Counted from the stretch's first letter, positions 35,398-42,769 are shown. The stretch: DNA of 64,000 nucleotides from Pseudomonadales bacterium (GCA_024234815.1 JACKNO010000004.1:124001-188000), one strand, 5' to 3'. Notes: generated from the letters alone by a model not told the origin. Program-made: numbers and translations.

Positions 35398-35994
35398 ATG
35401 GACGCACTCGAGTATCTCCACTCGCTAGTGCAAGCGAATGAGGGCGGCTGTCGGCTTATTGAGTCCGTAGCGCAGTTCGACGCCGCAGCCGACCATATTG
35501 TCGGCCTTATCGGTGATTCGTTCGCGCTCTATAGTGCCGGTCGATTCGCTACATCGGCCTTTCTCTCCATTACCGCTATTGAGGAAATCGCAAAAGTTCA
35601 CGTCGGCAGCTTCAGCGACGGCGCCCATCGAGACGACGAGCAGAAAAACGCGTTTCGCAGCCACCAGTCTAAGCTCCACCTAGCGGCAATGCCGACCGTG
35701 GCTATGGGCAGTCGACTAAATGAGGCGCTCGGGGGGGGCGAGGTCGACCGCTTAATCAATTCGATGCAAAAGGGACGGCTCGTAAAGAAACGCGAAGCCG
35801 CGCTGTACTTCGAGAAACGCGGAGAGTCGATCATTTTTCCCTCGGACCGGATATCTAAAGACGACGCCCGAGGGCTCTTGCTGCTGGCGGTTGAGATATT
35901 CGACGACGCGCTCGTCGGGTCTACAAACCATTCGTTCGAGTTGTCGGAGCATACCGACGAAATATTCAGCACCGTTACTAACGACATTTTATAA
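35398..35994 (+). CDS. AbiV-like HEPN abortive-infection protein
   Basis: 198 residues, all helical in appearance. It carries the AbiV-type core: 'LYSAGRFATSAFLSITAIEEIAKVHVGSF' (44-72, with the EE-x-x-K signature), then 'NAFRSHQSKLH' (84-94), where R87-x6-H94 fits the R-x(4-6)-H HEPN RNase motif, and 'LVKKREAALYFEKRG' (128-142). AbiV of lactococci blocks phage translation. The ATG abuts the TAA of the TIR-like gene with zero spacing and no clear own RBS, so translation is probably coupled. An IS481 remnant lies about 30 nt downstream. The family call is from motif memory. Confidence 0.72.
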   Translation: MDALEYLHSLVQANEGGCRLIESVAQFDAAADHIVGLIGDSFALYSAGRFATSAFLSITAIEEIAKVHVGSFSDGAHRDDEQKNAFRSHQSKLHLAAMPTVAMGSRLNEALGGGEVDRLINSMQKGRLVKKREAALYFEKRGESIIFPSDRISKDDARGLLLLAVEIFDDALVGSTNHSFELSEHTDEIFSTVTNDIL

Positions 35995-36424
35995 CCAAAG
36001 GATTTACCGGTAATAAAAGTCCTAATGTACCCTTGGCCTTGTGGCGCTTGCGGGTGCGACGCGTCACCAGGCCATGTCGATCAAGGATTGCGTGGATGGT
36101 GCCGGGGGCCGGTGGCTTGATCACCGGAAACTGTTTAATCAGCTTGTCACGGATCTTGGGTGCACCCCAGGTCTTGTGTTCCCGCTTGATCTGCAGGATG
36201 GCCTTCTCGACTTGGAAGGGGGTCTTATTTGGATGCCGGTAAGGACTTCGGGCCCGGTCCTCCAGACCCCTGATCCCCGCATCCTTGTAGCGGTTGAAGA
36301 TCTTGTACCCGGTTTTGCGGGAGATACCAAACTCCCGACACATGGCTGCCATTTTCTCGCCATCTAACAGTCGGGCAACAAATCTGAGACGCTCATCCAT
36401 ACGATTACACTCTTTCCACGGCAT
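35978..36424 (-). pseudogene. IS481-family transposase remnant (N-terminal half only)
   Basis: It starts MPWKECNRMDERLRFVARLL, the typical IS481 opening, with the helix-turn-helix 'MCREFGISRKTGYKIFNRY' and 'HKTWGAPKIRDKL'. Similarity stops at RKRHKAKGT (about 36026); the next residues up to the stop are read-through into the AbiV end. The whole DDE catalytic domain is missing. Upstream on its strand, a TGTGTAACC-type end at about 36453-36470 looks like its terminal repeat. The element is dead and abuts the defence-like module. Confidence 0.85.
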
Positions 36425-36579
36425 CTGGAGTCCTCCGCCAAATACCTCAATTGTGTAACCTATGTGCCCGGCCCGGAATAAAGTGGAACCTGTGTGTCGG
36501 GAAGCTCAAGCGCTTGAAAAATAAAACTGAATTCAGGACAAGCTTTGAATTTGGTAAGTCTAAATATCTCGGTAAGTCC

Positions 36580-37941
36580 CTAGCAGGCTGCTGAAAAAGT
36601 CCCTCTGATGAGGGAAAATGGCGTAATTGCATAACCGAGGCCAACCCATGCGCGGTGATTACCAGGAAGGCGGTGACTTGTTCAGCTACGTATCGCTGGA
36701 GCAGCGTATTCCCAAACGCCACCCGATCCGCAAGATGCGTAAGCTGGTCGACGAGGCGTTGGCCAACCTGGACCCCGTTTTTGACGAGATCTACGCAGAC
36801 AATGGACGCCCGTCTATCCCGCCCGAGCGACTCATCCGAGCTTCTTTGTTGCAGGTGTTCTATTCGATTCGCAGTGAGCGGCAGCTGATGGAGCAATTGG
36901 ACTACAACCTGATGTTTCGCTGGTTTGTTGGGTTGAGTGTCGACGAGCCAGTGTGGAACCCCTCGACGTTTTCCAAGAATCGGGATCGGCTGGCGCAAGC
37001 GGATATCGGCCGCCGCCTGTTTGAAGAGATTGTCGAGATGGCCCGGCGGCGCAGCCTCACCTCGAACGACCATTTCAGCGTTGACGGCACCCTGATTGCG
37101 GCTTGGGCTTCTCACAAGAGTGTTCGCCGCAAGGATGGCTCGGACGATGATAATCCTGACGGTGTTGGCCGCAACGCGGGCCGTAACTTCCACGGTGAGA
37201 AGCGCAGCAACAAAACGCACGCCTCGCGCACGGATCCCGAGGCCCTGCTCGCTTCCAAGGGCCAGGGGATGGGAGCGCGCCCCAGTTATACCGGACACAC
37301 TTTGATGGAGAACCGCAATGGCTTGCTCGTCGATGCCGAGCTTACGCTGGCCACCGGTAGGGCTGAGCGCGACACCGCCATTGATATGGCGACCGGATTG
37401 AGCAGTGGGGCGACCCTGGGGGCTGACAAGGGATACGACACCCGAGAATTTGTCGACGTGTTGAGATTCCTGGACATCACCCCGCATGTTGCCCAAAACC
37501 TGAAGCGTGCCGGCGGGTCTGCGATTGATGGTAGAACGACACATCATCCGGGCTACGAGATCAGCCAGCGCGTGCGCAAGCGGGTAGAGGAACCGTTTGG
37601 CTGGGCCAAGCAAATCGGTGGGCTCAGACAGACAAAGTTCAGGGGGCTGGCTCGGGTAAGACAGGACTTCCTGAGGGTGATGGCGGCCTACAATCTGGTG
37701 CGAATCAGGAACCTGCTGCCGGAGGCGGCGTGGTGAGGCGACACAGGGCCTCGAATGACGCCAGGAGCGGCTCTTGGAGAAGGTTGAGGTGTTGAAAGAA
37801 ACTGCTATCGAAAAAATCGGCCTGGCGAGTTCAAACTGGCGACATCGCCAAGCATGCGATCCGCCGTTCACCCGACATGAGGCATGAAACAGCGTGAGAG
37901 TTGAATGCGCCAAAATCATGCCTTTTTCAGCAGCCTGCTAG
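36580..37941 (+). mobile_element. Complete IS5-family insertion sequence with CTAG target duplication
   Basis: The element is 36584-37937 (1354 bp). Ends are inverted repeats: CAGGCTGCTGAAAAAG at the left and its complement CTTTTTCAGCAGCCTG at the right. Both sides are flanked by CTAG (36580-36583 and 37938-37941), the kind of 4-bp duplication IS5 relatives make. Identical ends and an intact transposase imply recent insertion. Confidence 0.93.
36648..37736 (+). CDS. IS5-family DDE transposase
   Basis: 362 residues from ATG 36648 (GAGG 7 nt upstream; a TTG at 36627 is open but unneeded). N-terminus MRGDYQEGGDLFSYVSLEQRIP and 'RSERQLMEQLDYNLMFRWFVGL' are family hallmarks. Catalytic acidic residues are expected in 'FSVDGTLIAAW', 'LGADKGYDT' and 'RVRKRVEEPFGWAK' (the last two follow the D-(1)-G-Y and E-x-x-F-x-x-x-K signatures). 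No frameshift; likely active. Confidence 0.95.
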   Translation: MRGDYQEGGDLFSYVSLEQRIPKRHPIRKMRKLVDEALANLDPVFDEIYADNGRPSIPPERLIRASLLQVFYSIRSERQLMEQLDYNLMFRWFVGLSVDEPVWNPSTFSKNRDRLAQADIGRRLFEEIVEMARRRSLTSNDHFSVDGTLIAAWASHKSVRRKDGSDDDNPDGVGRNAGRNFHGEKRSNKTHASRTDPEALLASKGQGMGARPSYTGHTLMENRNGLLVDAELTLATGRAERDTAIDMATGLSSGATLGADKGYDTREFVDVLRFLDITPHVAQNLKRAGGSAIDGRTTHHPGYEISQRVRKRVEEPFGWAKQIGGLRQTKFRGLARVRQDFLRVMAAYNLVRIRNLLPEAAW

Positions 37942-38032
37942 TAAGTCCAAAACCCTCTGTAAGTCTTGCCTCTGACCGCATCGAAACCACCCCACAATTG
38001 GCGCATCCTGGCGGGCGGGTTATTCTTCTGGC

Positions 38033-38326
38033 ATGGACACAAGTAGAGAAGCCAGAATTGAGCGCTAGGCCGAATACCTCGGTCGTGAGCTAAAGAAAGC
38101 CAGTCGTTTGGCGCTCTGGTTCGGCATCGCCATCGGGCTTGTTGCTGGACTGGCTTTGGGCTTTGCAATTGGGTACGGCCAGGGAAGCCCTAAGACAATT
38201 GTGATCCCGTTAGAGCGCGGTGAAAAATTTAGCGCAGTACAGCACTATAAATTTTTTTGTTGTCGGCGGGCGGTGAGGTGCAGCGGCTCCTACTGGGGGC
38301 TGGGTTCGGGTTTCTGGCGGGGATAG
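38033..38326 (+). pseudogene. Small single-helix membrane protein gene with an in-frame TAG
   Basis: Reading from ATG 38033 gives MDTSREARIER, then TAG (38066-38068), then AEYLGRELKKASRLALWFGIAIG... in the same frame to TGA-less end at 38326. The rest contains one strong membrane helix with GxxxG-type small residues (about 'GIAIGLVAGLALGFAIGYGQG'). One C-to-T change (CAG to TAG) explains the stop. It could also be translated from a later start (MALWFGI, 38108). I do not recognise the family. Confidence 0.45.
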
Positions 38327-38448
38327 GGTGGTAGAACGTGTGCGACCGACGTCCCTTTCGACACTGATGGCACAGTTGCTTTAATACCTAGCGTCCATTT
38401 TTATAGAGACTTAGTCTCGCAAACTAGCTTCACGTGTCATGAGGTATT

Positions 38449-38850
38449 GTGAAAAAAATACTTTTCGGAGTACTGCTATTTTTAACTTTGGCTGCAAACG
38501 CGGCCGAAGTTGTCTTTGAAGGTTTCCCTGTTAAGAAAATTGAAACCAATGAAAATTCATCAAATACCAGCCTGCTGACCACGGAGCAAGCGTCCGAATA
38601 TAAAGTTACCATTATTCAGGATGGGGAAAATTATTACTGGGCAACAAGAGGCAATCTGCAAGTTATTCCCATGCAGTCTGGTTCCTACGTTACATTTCTG
38701 GCAAGTAATGGTGCAGGCTATGTCCGCACTTTAATACCGGAGGCTCGCAATATGTTTGAGAAAATGTCTCCGGAAGAACAAGCAAATCAGTATTTGTATT
38801 TCGAGCATATCGTTCATCAAATGGGTTCGATTACTTACTATGGCCGGTAA
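38449..38850 (+). CDS. Small secreted protein of unknown function
   Basis: 133 residues from GTG 38449 (GAGG 4 nt upstream). Signal peptide KKILFGVLLFLTLAANAAE with an A-x-A cleavage site predicts export. The mature part, about 113 residues, is hydrophilic with 'EYKVTIIQDGENYYWATRGN' and no cysteines. I do not recognise a family. Codon use is AT-richer than in the core genes, in line with the island. Diverged copies of a GC-rich segment flank the gene. Confidence 0.65.
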   Translation: MKKILFGVLLFLTLAANAAEVVFEGFPVKKIETNENSSNTSLLTTEQASEYKVTIIQDGENYYWATRGNLQVIPMQSGSYVTFLASNGAGYVRTLIPEARNMFEKMSPEEQANQYLYFEHIVHQMGSITYYGR

Positions 38851-39039
38851 AACACATACGACGTAAATCGGCTAAACGCCTCCGGGGCTGGACTCGGCTT
38901 CCCGGTGGGACTGGGGTGGTACATCCACTTGTTTGGACCGATGTCCGCCACTATATGGGCATAGTGTAAATGTCACATTTTTTTACACTTGGTAGCATGG
39001 CTCACCGAGACGCTGTTTTAAGTCATTGAATTTATTGTA

Positions 39040-39056
39040 CTGGCATAAAACTTGCT
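39040..39056 (+). promoter_or_regulatory. Sigma-54-type (-24/-12) promoter of the VPLPA-CTERM gene
   Basis: CTGGCATAAAACTTGCT fits YTGGCACGRNNNTTGCW in length and in the essential GG (39042-39043) and GC (39054-39055) doublets, with two mismatches. A start site about 12 nt later would leave a leader of about 75 nt before the ATG at 39141. Confidence 0.6.
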
Positions 39057-39140
39057 TTTTCTCGGATGGTGCGATTGTCGAGCACTAATGCAGTCCTATT
39101 TAGAGGAAAAGATATAAAAACACCGATTGGAGAGAGATTT

Positions 39141-39650
39141 ATGAGACTTTCTTATTTCGTTGGCGCTTCACTGGGTGCAATTTTAATTTCAGCAGCCTCT
39201 CAAGCAGCAACCCTCATAGGAGATGAGGTCGAATTCAAAGGCTGCTATCCAACAAGTGATGCCTGTACAGCTACCACGAATTACTTGGTCGGGAGTTCTG
39301 ACAACTACATTTACGGAGTTTCGAGTACGTCCATTGAAGCGAGTAGTGTCAATGTGACTCTACTCGGCGGACCTGCCCCAGCTACTTTCAATGGCATTGT
39401 CATTTCGGATATTGATTGGGTGGGTGAACCGAATCTAGTAATTAAAGGTGCAACGCTGCAGAACAATACTTCCGTCGGCATTGGTCCGGAAGACATCTCA
39501 TTTGATGACCATACGCTATGGATCAATGTGGAGGGGGCTGGGCCCGGGAACTTCACCGTCCAATTGACGACCGTTCCCATTCCTGGTGCAGTCTGGTTAT
39601 TTGGATCTGCCCTGCTCAGTTTGGTAGGCTTAAAGCGCCGACGCGGATAA
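39141..39650 (+). CDS. VPLPA-CTERM (PEP-CTERM-type) exosortase-sorted surface protein
   Basis: 169 residues from ATG 39141, with RBS GGAGAGAG 5-6 nt upstream. The longer frame from 39066 is rejected. A signal peptide (MRLSYFVGASLGAILISAASQAA) is followed by a beta-rich mature domain. The end is the tripartite sorting signal VPIPGAVWLFGSALLSLVGLKRRR: proline motif, one helix, basic tail. Exosortase would cut it and release the protein to the exopolymer. No exosortase gene is in the window. The upstream sigma-54 site matches the known PrsK/PrsR-RpoN control of such genes. Confidence 0.85.
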   Translation: MRLSYFVGASLGAILISAASQAATLIGDEVEFKGCYPTSDACTATTNYLVGSSDNYIYGVSSTSIEASSVNVTLLGGPAPATFNGIVISDIDWVGEPNLVIKGATLQNNTSVGIGPEDISFDDHTLWINVEGAGPGNFTVQLTTVPIPGAVWLFGSALLSLVGLKRRRG

Positions 39651-39675
39651 ACAGAACTGTTGGTTTACAGCCCCG

Positions 39676-40071
39676 TCAGACAATCCTCGGGGCGCTGTAA
39701 ACCTCATCCGCCGACAATTCTTGCAGGGCGGAATATACGCCTTGCTCGATTAATGCCTGGCCTTGTGCAATATCTTCAATGCCCACTAGCTGCGGGGCAA
39801 GTTTCGTCGGCAGGGACAGCAGATTAGCCCGCATATTCGCGTAGTCATTGCCAACAATTTCGGCAACCTCCTCCACTTCGATCAGCTCGCGCTTCATCTT
39901 TGCCGCTTCCAGCTCGGTCTTGTTTGCCTGGAAGTGCGCCAGTCTTGCGCGTTCCGCAGTCAGGTCCAGGTTATCGCTTTCAGTCGGACAAATGTACAGC
40001 ATCGGCAGGGCCACAGTTGATTCATACAGCATTGCGCCCTTGCGCCCTTTCTCTGCGGGCAGGTCAGCCAT
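39676..40071 (-). pseudogene. Phage terminase small-subunit (DNA-packaging) remnant
   Basis: 131 codons. The C-terminal two thirds, 'LDLTAERARLAHFQANKTELEAAKMKRELI' with 'RANLLSLPTKLAPQLVGI', follow the pattern of Nu1-like/terminase small subunits (AERARL-x-KxQAD-KTE...). The N-terminal helix-turn-helix that binds cos/pac DNA is missing or scrambled (the first 40 residues do not align). No large subunit or other phage gene is adjacent. It is therefore an orphan fragment of a vanished prophage, although the frame is open. Confidence 0.65.
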
Positions 40072-40132
40072 TTGAAGGTAGAAAGCAGGTATAGTCTACC
40101 GTGCAAATCCCGGGTCAAATTTGGATGCAAAT

Positions 40133-40235
40133 CAACAGGGGTGGCGGCTTTGCCGTGGAATCAGTGGCAGCATTCGCGTGGAATGGGTGGCAGGCTTCGT
40201 CTGGAATCAGTGGCAGGCTTGCTCCGGAATACGCA
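40133..40235. repeat. Tandem 23-bp repeats resembling an IS21-type terminus
   Basis: Units start at 40133, 40156, 40179, 40202 and 40225, an exact 23-nt period. The core is TGGAATCAGTGGCAGGCTTC; the first and last units are degenerate. Several IS21-family elements carry such multiple repeats near their ends as transposase binding sites. No istA/istB remains nearby, so this is a stranded terminus or a minisatellite. Confidence 0.6.
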
Positions 40236-40360
40236 TAGCTGTCCTCATTGAGCGCTGGGGATCGTCCGAGTGCTGCCCGTTCGACTCCGATTACGGACCA
40301 TCCCGCTAACTCCAGGCTAAAACGCACCGCGCTTTATTTTGTCCAGTTCCGGGGTATTTT

Positions 40361-40550
40361 TCAGGAACTGTGAAATACCCGCAAGATTTCAATTCGTTCC
40401 AGTCGAGGTCTTACACGATACGGAACGATGTAGCGGGTATCTGGCACAACGAGCTCGCGAGTACCGTAAATGCGACCTGGGTGGCCAAGAGCAGGATTAT
40501 CAGCCACACAAATTCTCGTATACCCTCGATAATTGTTCCCGAGGGGCTAA
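40361..40550 (-). pseudogene. ParE/RelE-type toxin remnant with frameshift
   Basis: Minus strand: after a piece reading IIEGIREF, a shift near 40510 leads into 'VADNPALGHPGRIYGTRELVV', then YIVPYRV and IEILRVFH, ending at TGA (40361-40363). GHPGRxxGTRELVV and YIVPYR...EILRVFH are the signature of ParE-like toxins. The N-terminal helices are gone (TGA and TAG interrupt the frames). No antitoxin is recognisable upstream. It was not listed as an intact gene anywhere because no frame is continuous. Confidence 0.6.
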
Positions 40551-40861
40551 CCGGTTTGTGGCGCTTTCATTGCTCATCCCCGCCAAGCCGGCTGATCAAA
40601 TGCCATACCGGGCACATAAGCAACGTCGTAGTCGCTCACACGACAAGCCCTGGCCATTAGAGATCGTATGGCCGAAGACTTGAGTAGCCGTTAACGTATC
40701 GACACTTACCGGCAGATTCTCCGGCTGAACAGTAAATAGTTCGATCACTCTGTCGCACCCGAACGGGCGGCAGATTTGTGCTGACTGGACAGGTCTTCCT
40801 TCGCTACCATAGGCCGTTCCAATGAAGGACCTGTAAGATTAACAAGCATAGGGAGGGATGC

Positions 40862-41701
40862 ATGGCGAGGTTTTCCGGGAAAGGGTTTGTGGTAACAGGC
40901 GGTGCCAGCGGCATCGGCGAGGCAACAACCCGAAGTCTTGTCGCGCAGGGCGGCCGTGTTGTAATCGCCGATATCCAGGAAGAGTTGGCGATGGCGCTGG
41001 TGGCTGAACTTGGCGACAGCGTACGGTTCCACAAAATGGACGTCACCAAAGAACAGGAAATTGTCGCAGCGATAGACCTGGCGGTGACGGAGTTTGGCCA
41101 ACTGGATGGCATGGTTAACAACGCCGGCATTATCGGTGCGATTGGTTCCATCATGGATACCAGTGCGGAAGCCTACGATTTTACCATGTCGATTTTATCG
41201 CGGGGTGTGTTCCTGGGCATCAAGCACGCCGGACGGGCGATGAAGCCCAATGGGTCCGGCGCCATAGTGTCCCTGGCCAGCACCGCGGGAATCAAGGGGG
41301 CGGAAGGGCCCCATGTCTACACGATGGCCAAGCACGGCGTGGTGGGCCTGACCAAGTCCGCGGCCAGCGAATTCAGTGCCTTTGGGGTGCGTGTCAACGC
41401 GGTCGCACCCGGAGGTACCGTGACCCCTATGACCAGCGCCCTGACCGATAACGATGTTGAACTGATAACCAGCAATATCGCGGCGGGGTCTCCTCTGGGC
41501 ATAGCCTGTATGCCGCAGGATGTTGCCAATGGCATCCTGTTTTTGCTGAGTGAAGAGGCGCGCTATATCACTGGCCACACGCTGGTCATCGATGCCGGCT
41601 TGACCACCGGTGGCATCGCTCCGCCATTTTATTCCCAGGACGCGGAAATTATGCTGCACGCGGGCCAGCGGCGAAACGGCAGCGACAGGACCGCCGGCTG
41701 A
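40862..41701 (+). CDS. SDR-family oxidoreductase
   Basis: 279 residues of a classical SDR: nucleotide motif VVTGGASGIGE (TGxxxGxG), Asp for NAD preference in 'VVIADIQEEL', NNAG at about 87-90, catalytic Ser in 'SLASTAGIKG' and Tyr-x-x-x-Lys in YTMAK, 13 residues later. It is longer than usual at the C-terminus (20-25 residues). It is convergent with, and 8 nt from, two NTF2-like genes, a grouping typical of hydrophobic-compound (steroid/terpenoid) catabolic clusters. Substrate unknown. Confidence 0.93.
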   Translation: MARFSGKGFVVTGGASGIGEATTRSLVAQGGRVVIADIQEELAMALVAELGDSVRFHKMDVTKEQEIVAAIDLAVTEFGQLDGMVNNAGIIGAIGSIMDTSAEAYDFTMSILSRGVFLGIKHAGRAMKPNGSGAIVSLASTAGIKGAEGPHVYTMAKHGVVGLTKSAASEFSAFGVRVNAVAPGGTVTPMTSALTDNDVELITSNIAAGSPLGIACMPQDVANGILFLLSEEARYITGHTLVIDAGLTTGGIAPPFYSQDAEIMLHAGQRRNGSDRTAG

Positions 41702-41709
41702 TCCGGAAA

Positions 41710-42225
41710 TCAGCCTTTCTTGTAACGCGCCGCGCGATCATAGACTGCATCGTCGCGGCGGCTACCCAGTAGCGAGTCCGGTGCGAGTTCGAAGTAGGGG
41801 TCGTTGGTGGGCCTTGAATGGCTCCAGTCTACCAACTCGGAGCGATAGGCAAACTTCCAGCCCCCGTCGCTCAGCTCGTAGCGGTCCAGGTAGCGCCCGG
41901 CAATAATGATATCCTCGAAGCCGTTCCCGGTTTTCACCTTGTGGTAGGCGTTGAAATAAACTTCGCCAAAGGCTTCATCGCCCTCGATTTCCAATAGAAT
42001 ATTGCCGACCATATGCTGGTTGGCGGTATGGTCCTTGAGAGCCCCCAGCGCAAAGTCGATAAAGGCGTTGGCACTGCCATTCATAAAGCCGTATTCACAC
42101 CATGCATCGGCGGTGAACAGTGATCTGAGCAGGACGTCGTCCCAGCGATCCAGTCCGCGCATATACAGGTAAATCAGCTCGGTGATGTCCTGCTTGGCGA
42201 CAAGGCTTTCAATGGTGTTGGTCAT
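41710..42225 (-). CDS. SnoaL/NTF2-like protein (copy 2)
   Basis: 171 residues from ATG 42225 (MTNTIESLVAKQDI), after rejecting a 28-codon extension that overlaps the neighbouring gene. It is a cone-shaped alpha+beta barrel of the SnoaL_4 type: 'DITELIYLYMRGLDRWDDVLLRSLFTADAWCEYG' at the start and 'EDIIIAGRYLDRYELSDGGWKFAYRSELVDWSH' at the end. Members include dehydratases and ring-opening or isomerising enzymes, but many lack assigned activity. It starts 17 nt after its paralogue and is clearly cotranscribed. Confidence 0.85.
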   Translation of the reverse strand: MTNTIESLVAKQDITELIYLYMRGLDRWDDVLLRSLFTADAWCEYGFMNGSANAFIDFALGALKDHTANQHMVGNILLEIEGDEAFGEVYFNAYHKVKTGNGFEDIIIAGRYLDRYELSDGGWKFAYRSELVDWSHSRPTNDPYFELAPDSLLGSRRDDAVYDRAARYKKG

Positions 42226-42241
42226 GTACGCAAGCTCCTGC

Positions 42242-42769
42242 TTACAGGTTTCCAAACAGCTCATAGCTGGGGTCCGGTTCGCCCTGGGCGCCTTTACTGA
42301 GCGCGCCAAAGGCGTCGCCTGAGCGCTCGTCGTCCACGGCGACCCGGTGACACCAGTCCATTACCACCCTGCGGTGGCTTATTTTCCATTGTCCGTCGCG
42401 ACGCTCCAGTTGATCGAGGTAGCGTCCGGCGAATGCCAGTTCCTGCACCGCGCCCAATAAGAGGTGGCGGGCACAGACGTAGGTTTCGGTGCTGGCCCTG
42501 TCCCCGTCCAGCGCGACCAGGGTCTGGCCCAGCAGGTGCTGGGTGAGCTCAAACTGGGAGGAGAGGGCGGGGCCGATAATATCTGCGAACTGGTGAGCGC
42601 TCCCCTTGAAGGCGCCGTAATCCACCTCGGCATCGGGCCAGTAAGCCTGTTTCAGCAAGTCCGGGTCGAGACGGTCCAGGCCACGGCTGTGCGTGTACAG
42701 AATGTCCCTGATTGCTTCGCGCTGCGCGAGGGCCTCGATTGTGGGTGGGGTGCCGGGTGATGCCTTCAT
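42242..42769 (-). CDS. SnoaL/NTF2-like protein (copy 1)
   Basis: 175 residues with the same architecture as the next gene: 'EAIRDILYTHSRGLDRLDPDLLKQAYWPDAEVDYG', then 'LAFAGRYLDQLERRDGQWKISHRRVVMDWCHR'. The conserved Asp/His pattern (RGLDR, VDYG, MDWCH) is shared, indicating a tandem duplication that has diverged widely. It is the first gene of a two-gene operon read away from the antiporter. Function unknown. Confidence 0.85.
   Translation of the reverse strand: MKASPGTPPTIEALAQREAIRDILYTHSRGLDRLDPDLLKQAYWPDAEVDYGAFKGSAHQFADIIGPALSSQFELTQHLLGQTLVALDGDRASTETYVCARHLLLGAVQELAFAGRYLDQLERRDGQWKISHRRVVMDWCHRVAVDDERSGDAFGALSKGAQGEPDPSYELFGNL

Noticed and set aside
34564..35994. Complete CBASS, Pycsar or Thoeris operon
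   Set aside because: No CD-NTase, nucleotide cyclase or SIR2/Macro partner is adjacent. Only the effector-like TIR and the AbiV-like gene are present.
36447..37919. 490-codon minus-strand frame over the IS5 element
   Set aside because: It is antisense to an intact transposase with clear catalytic motifs, and the antisense product has no recognisable domain.
40261..40300. tRNA-like string GTTCGACTCC...CGGACCATCC as a possible att site for the island's right end
   Set aside because: It shares the GTTCGA T-loop with any tRNA, but the flanking stem does not pair and identity with the tRNA-Asp end is weak.
40339..40683. Plus-strand frames of about 100 codons in the island gap
   Set aside because: The plus-strand translations match nothing recognisable, while the minus strand reads a ParE-like toxin in broken frames.
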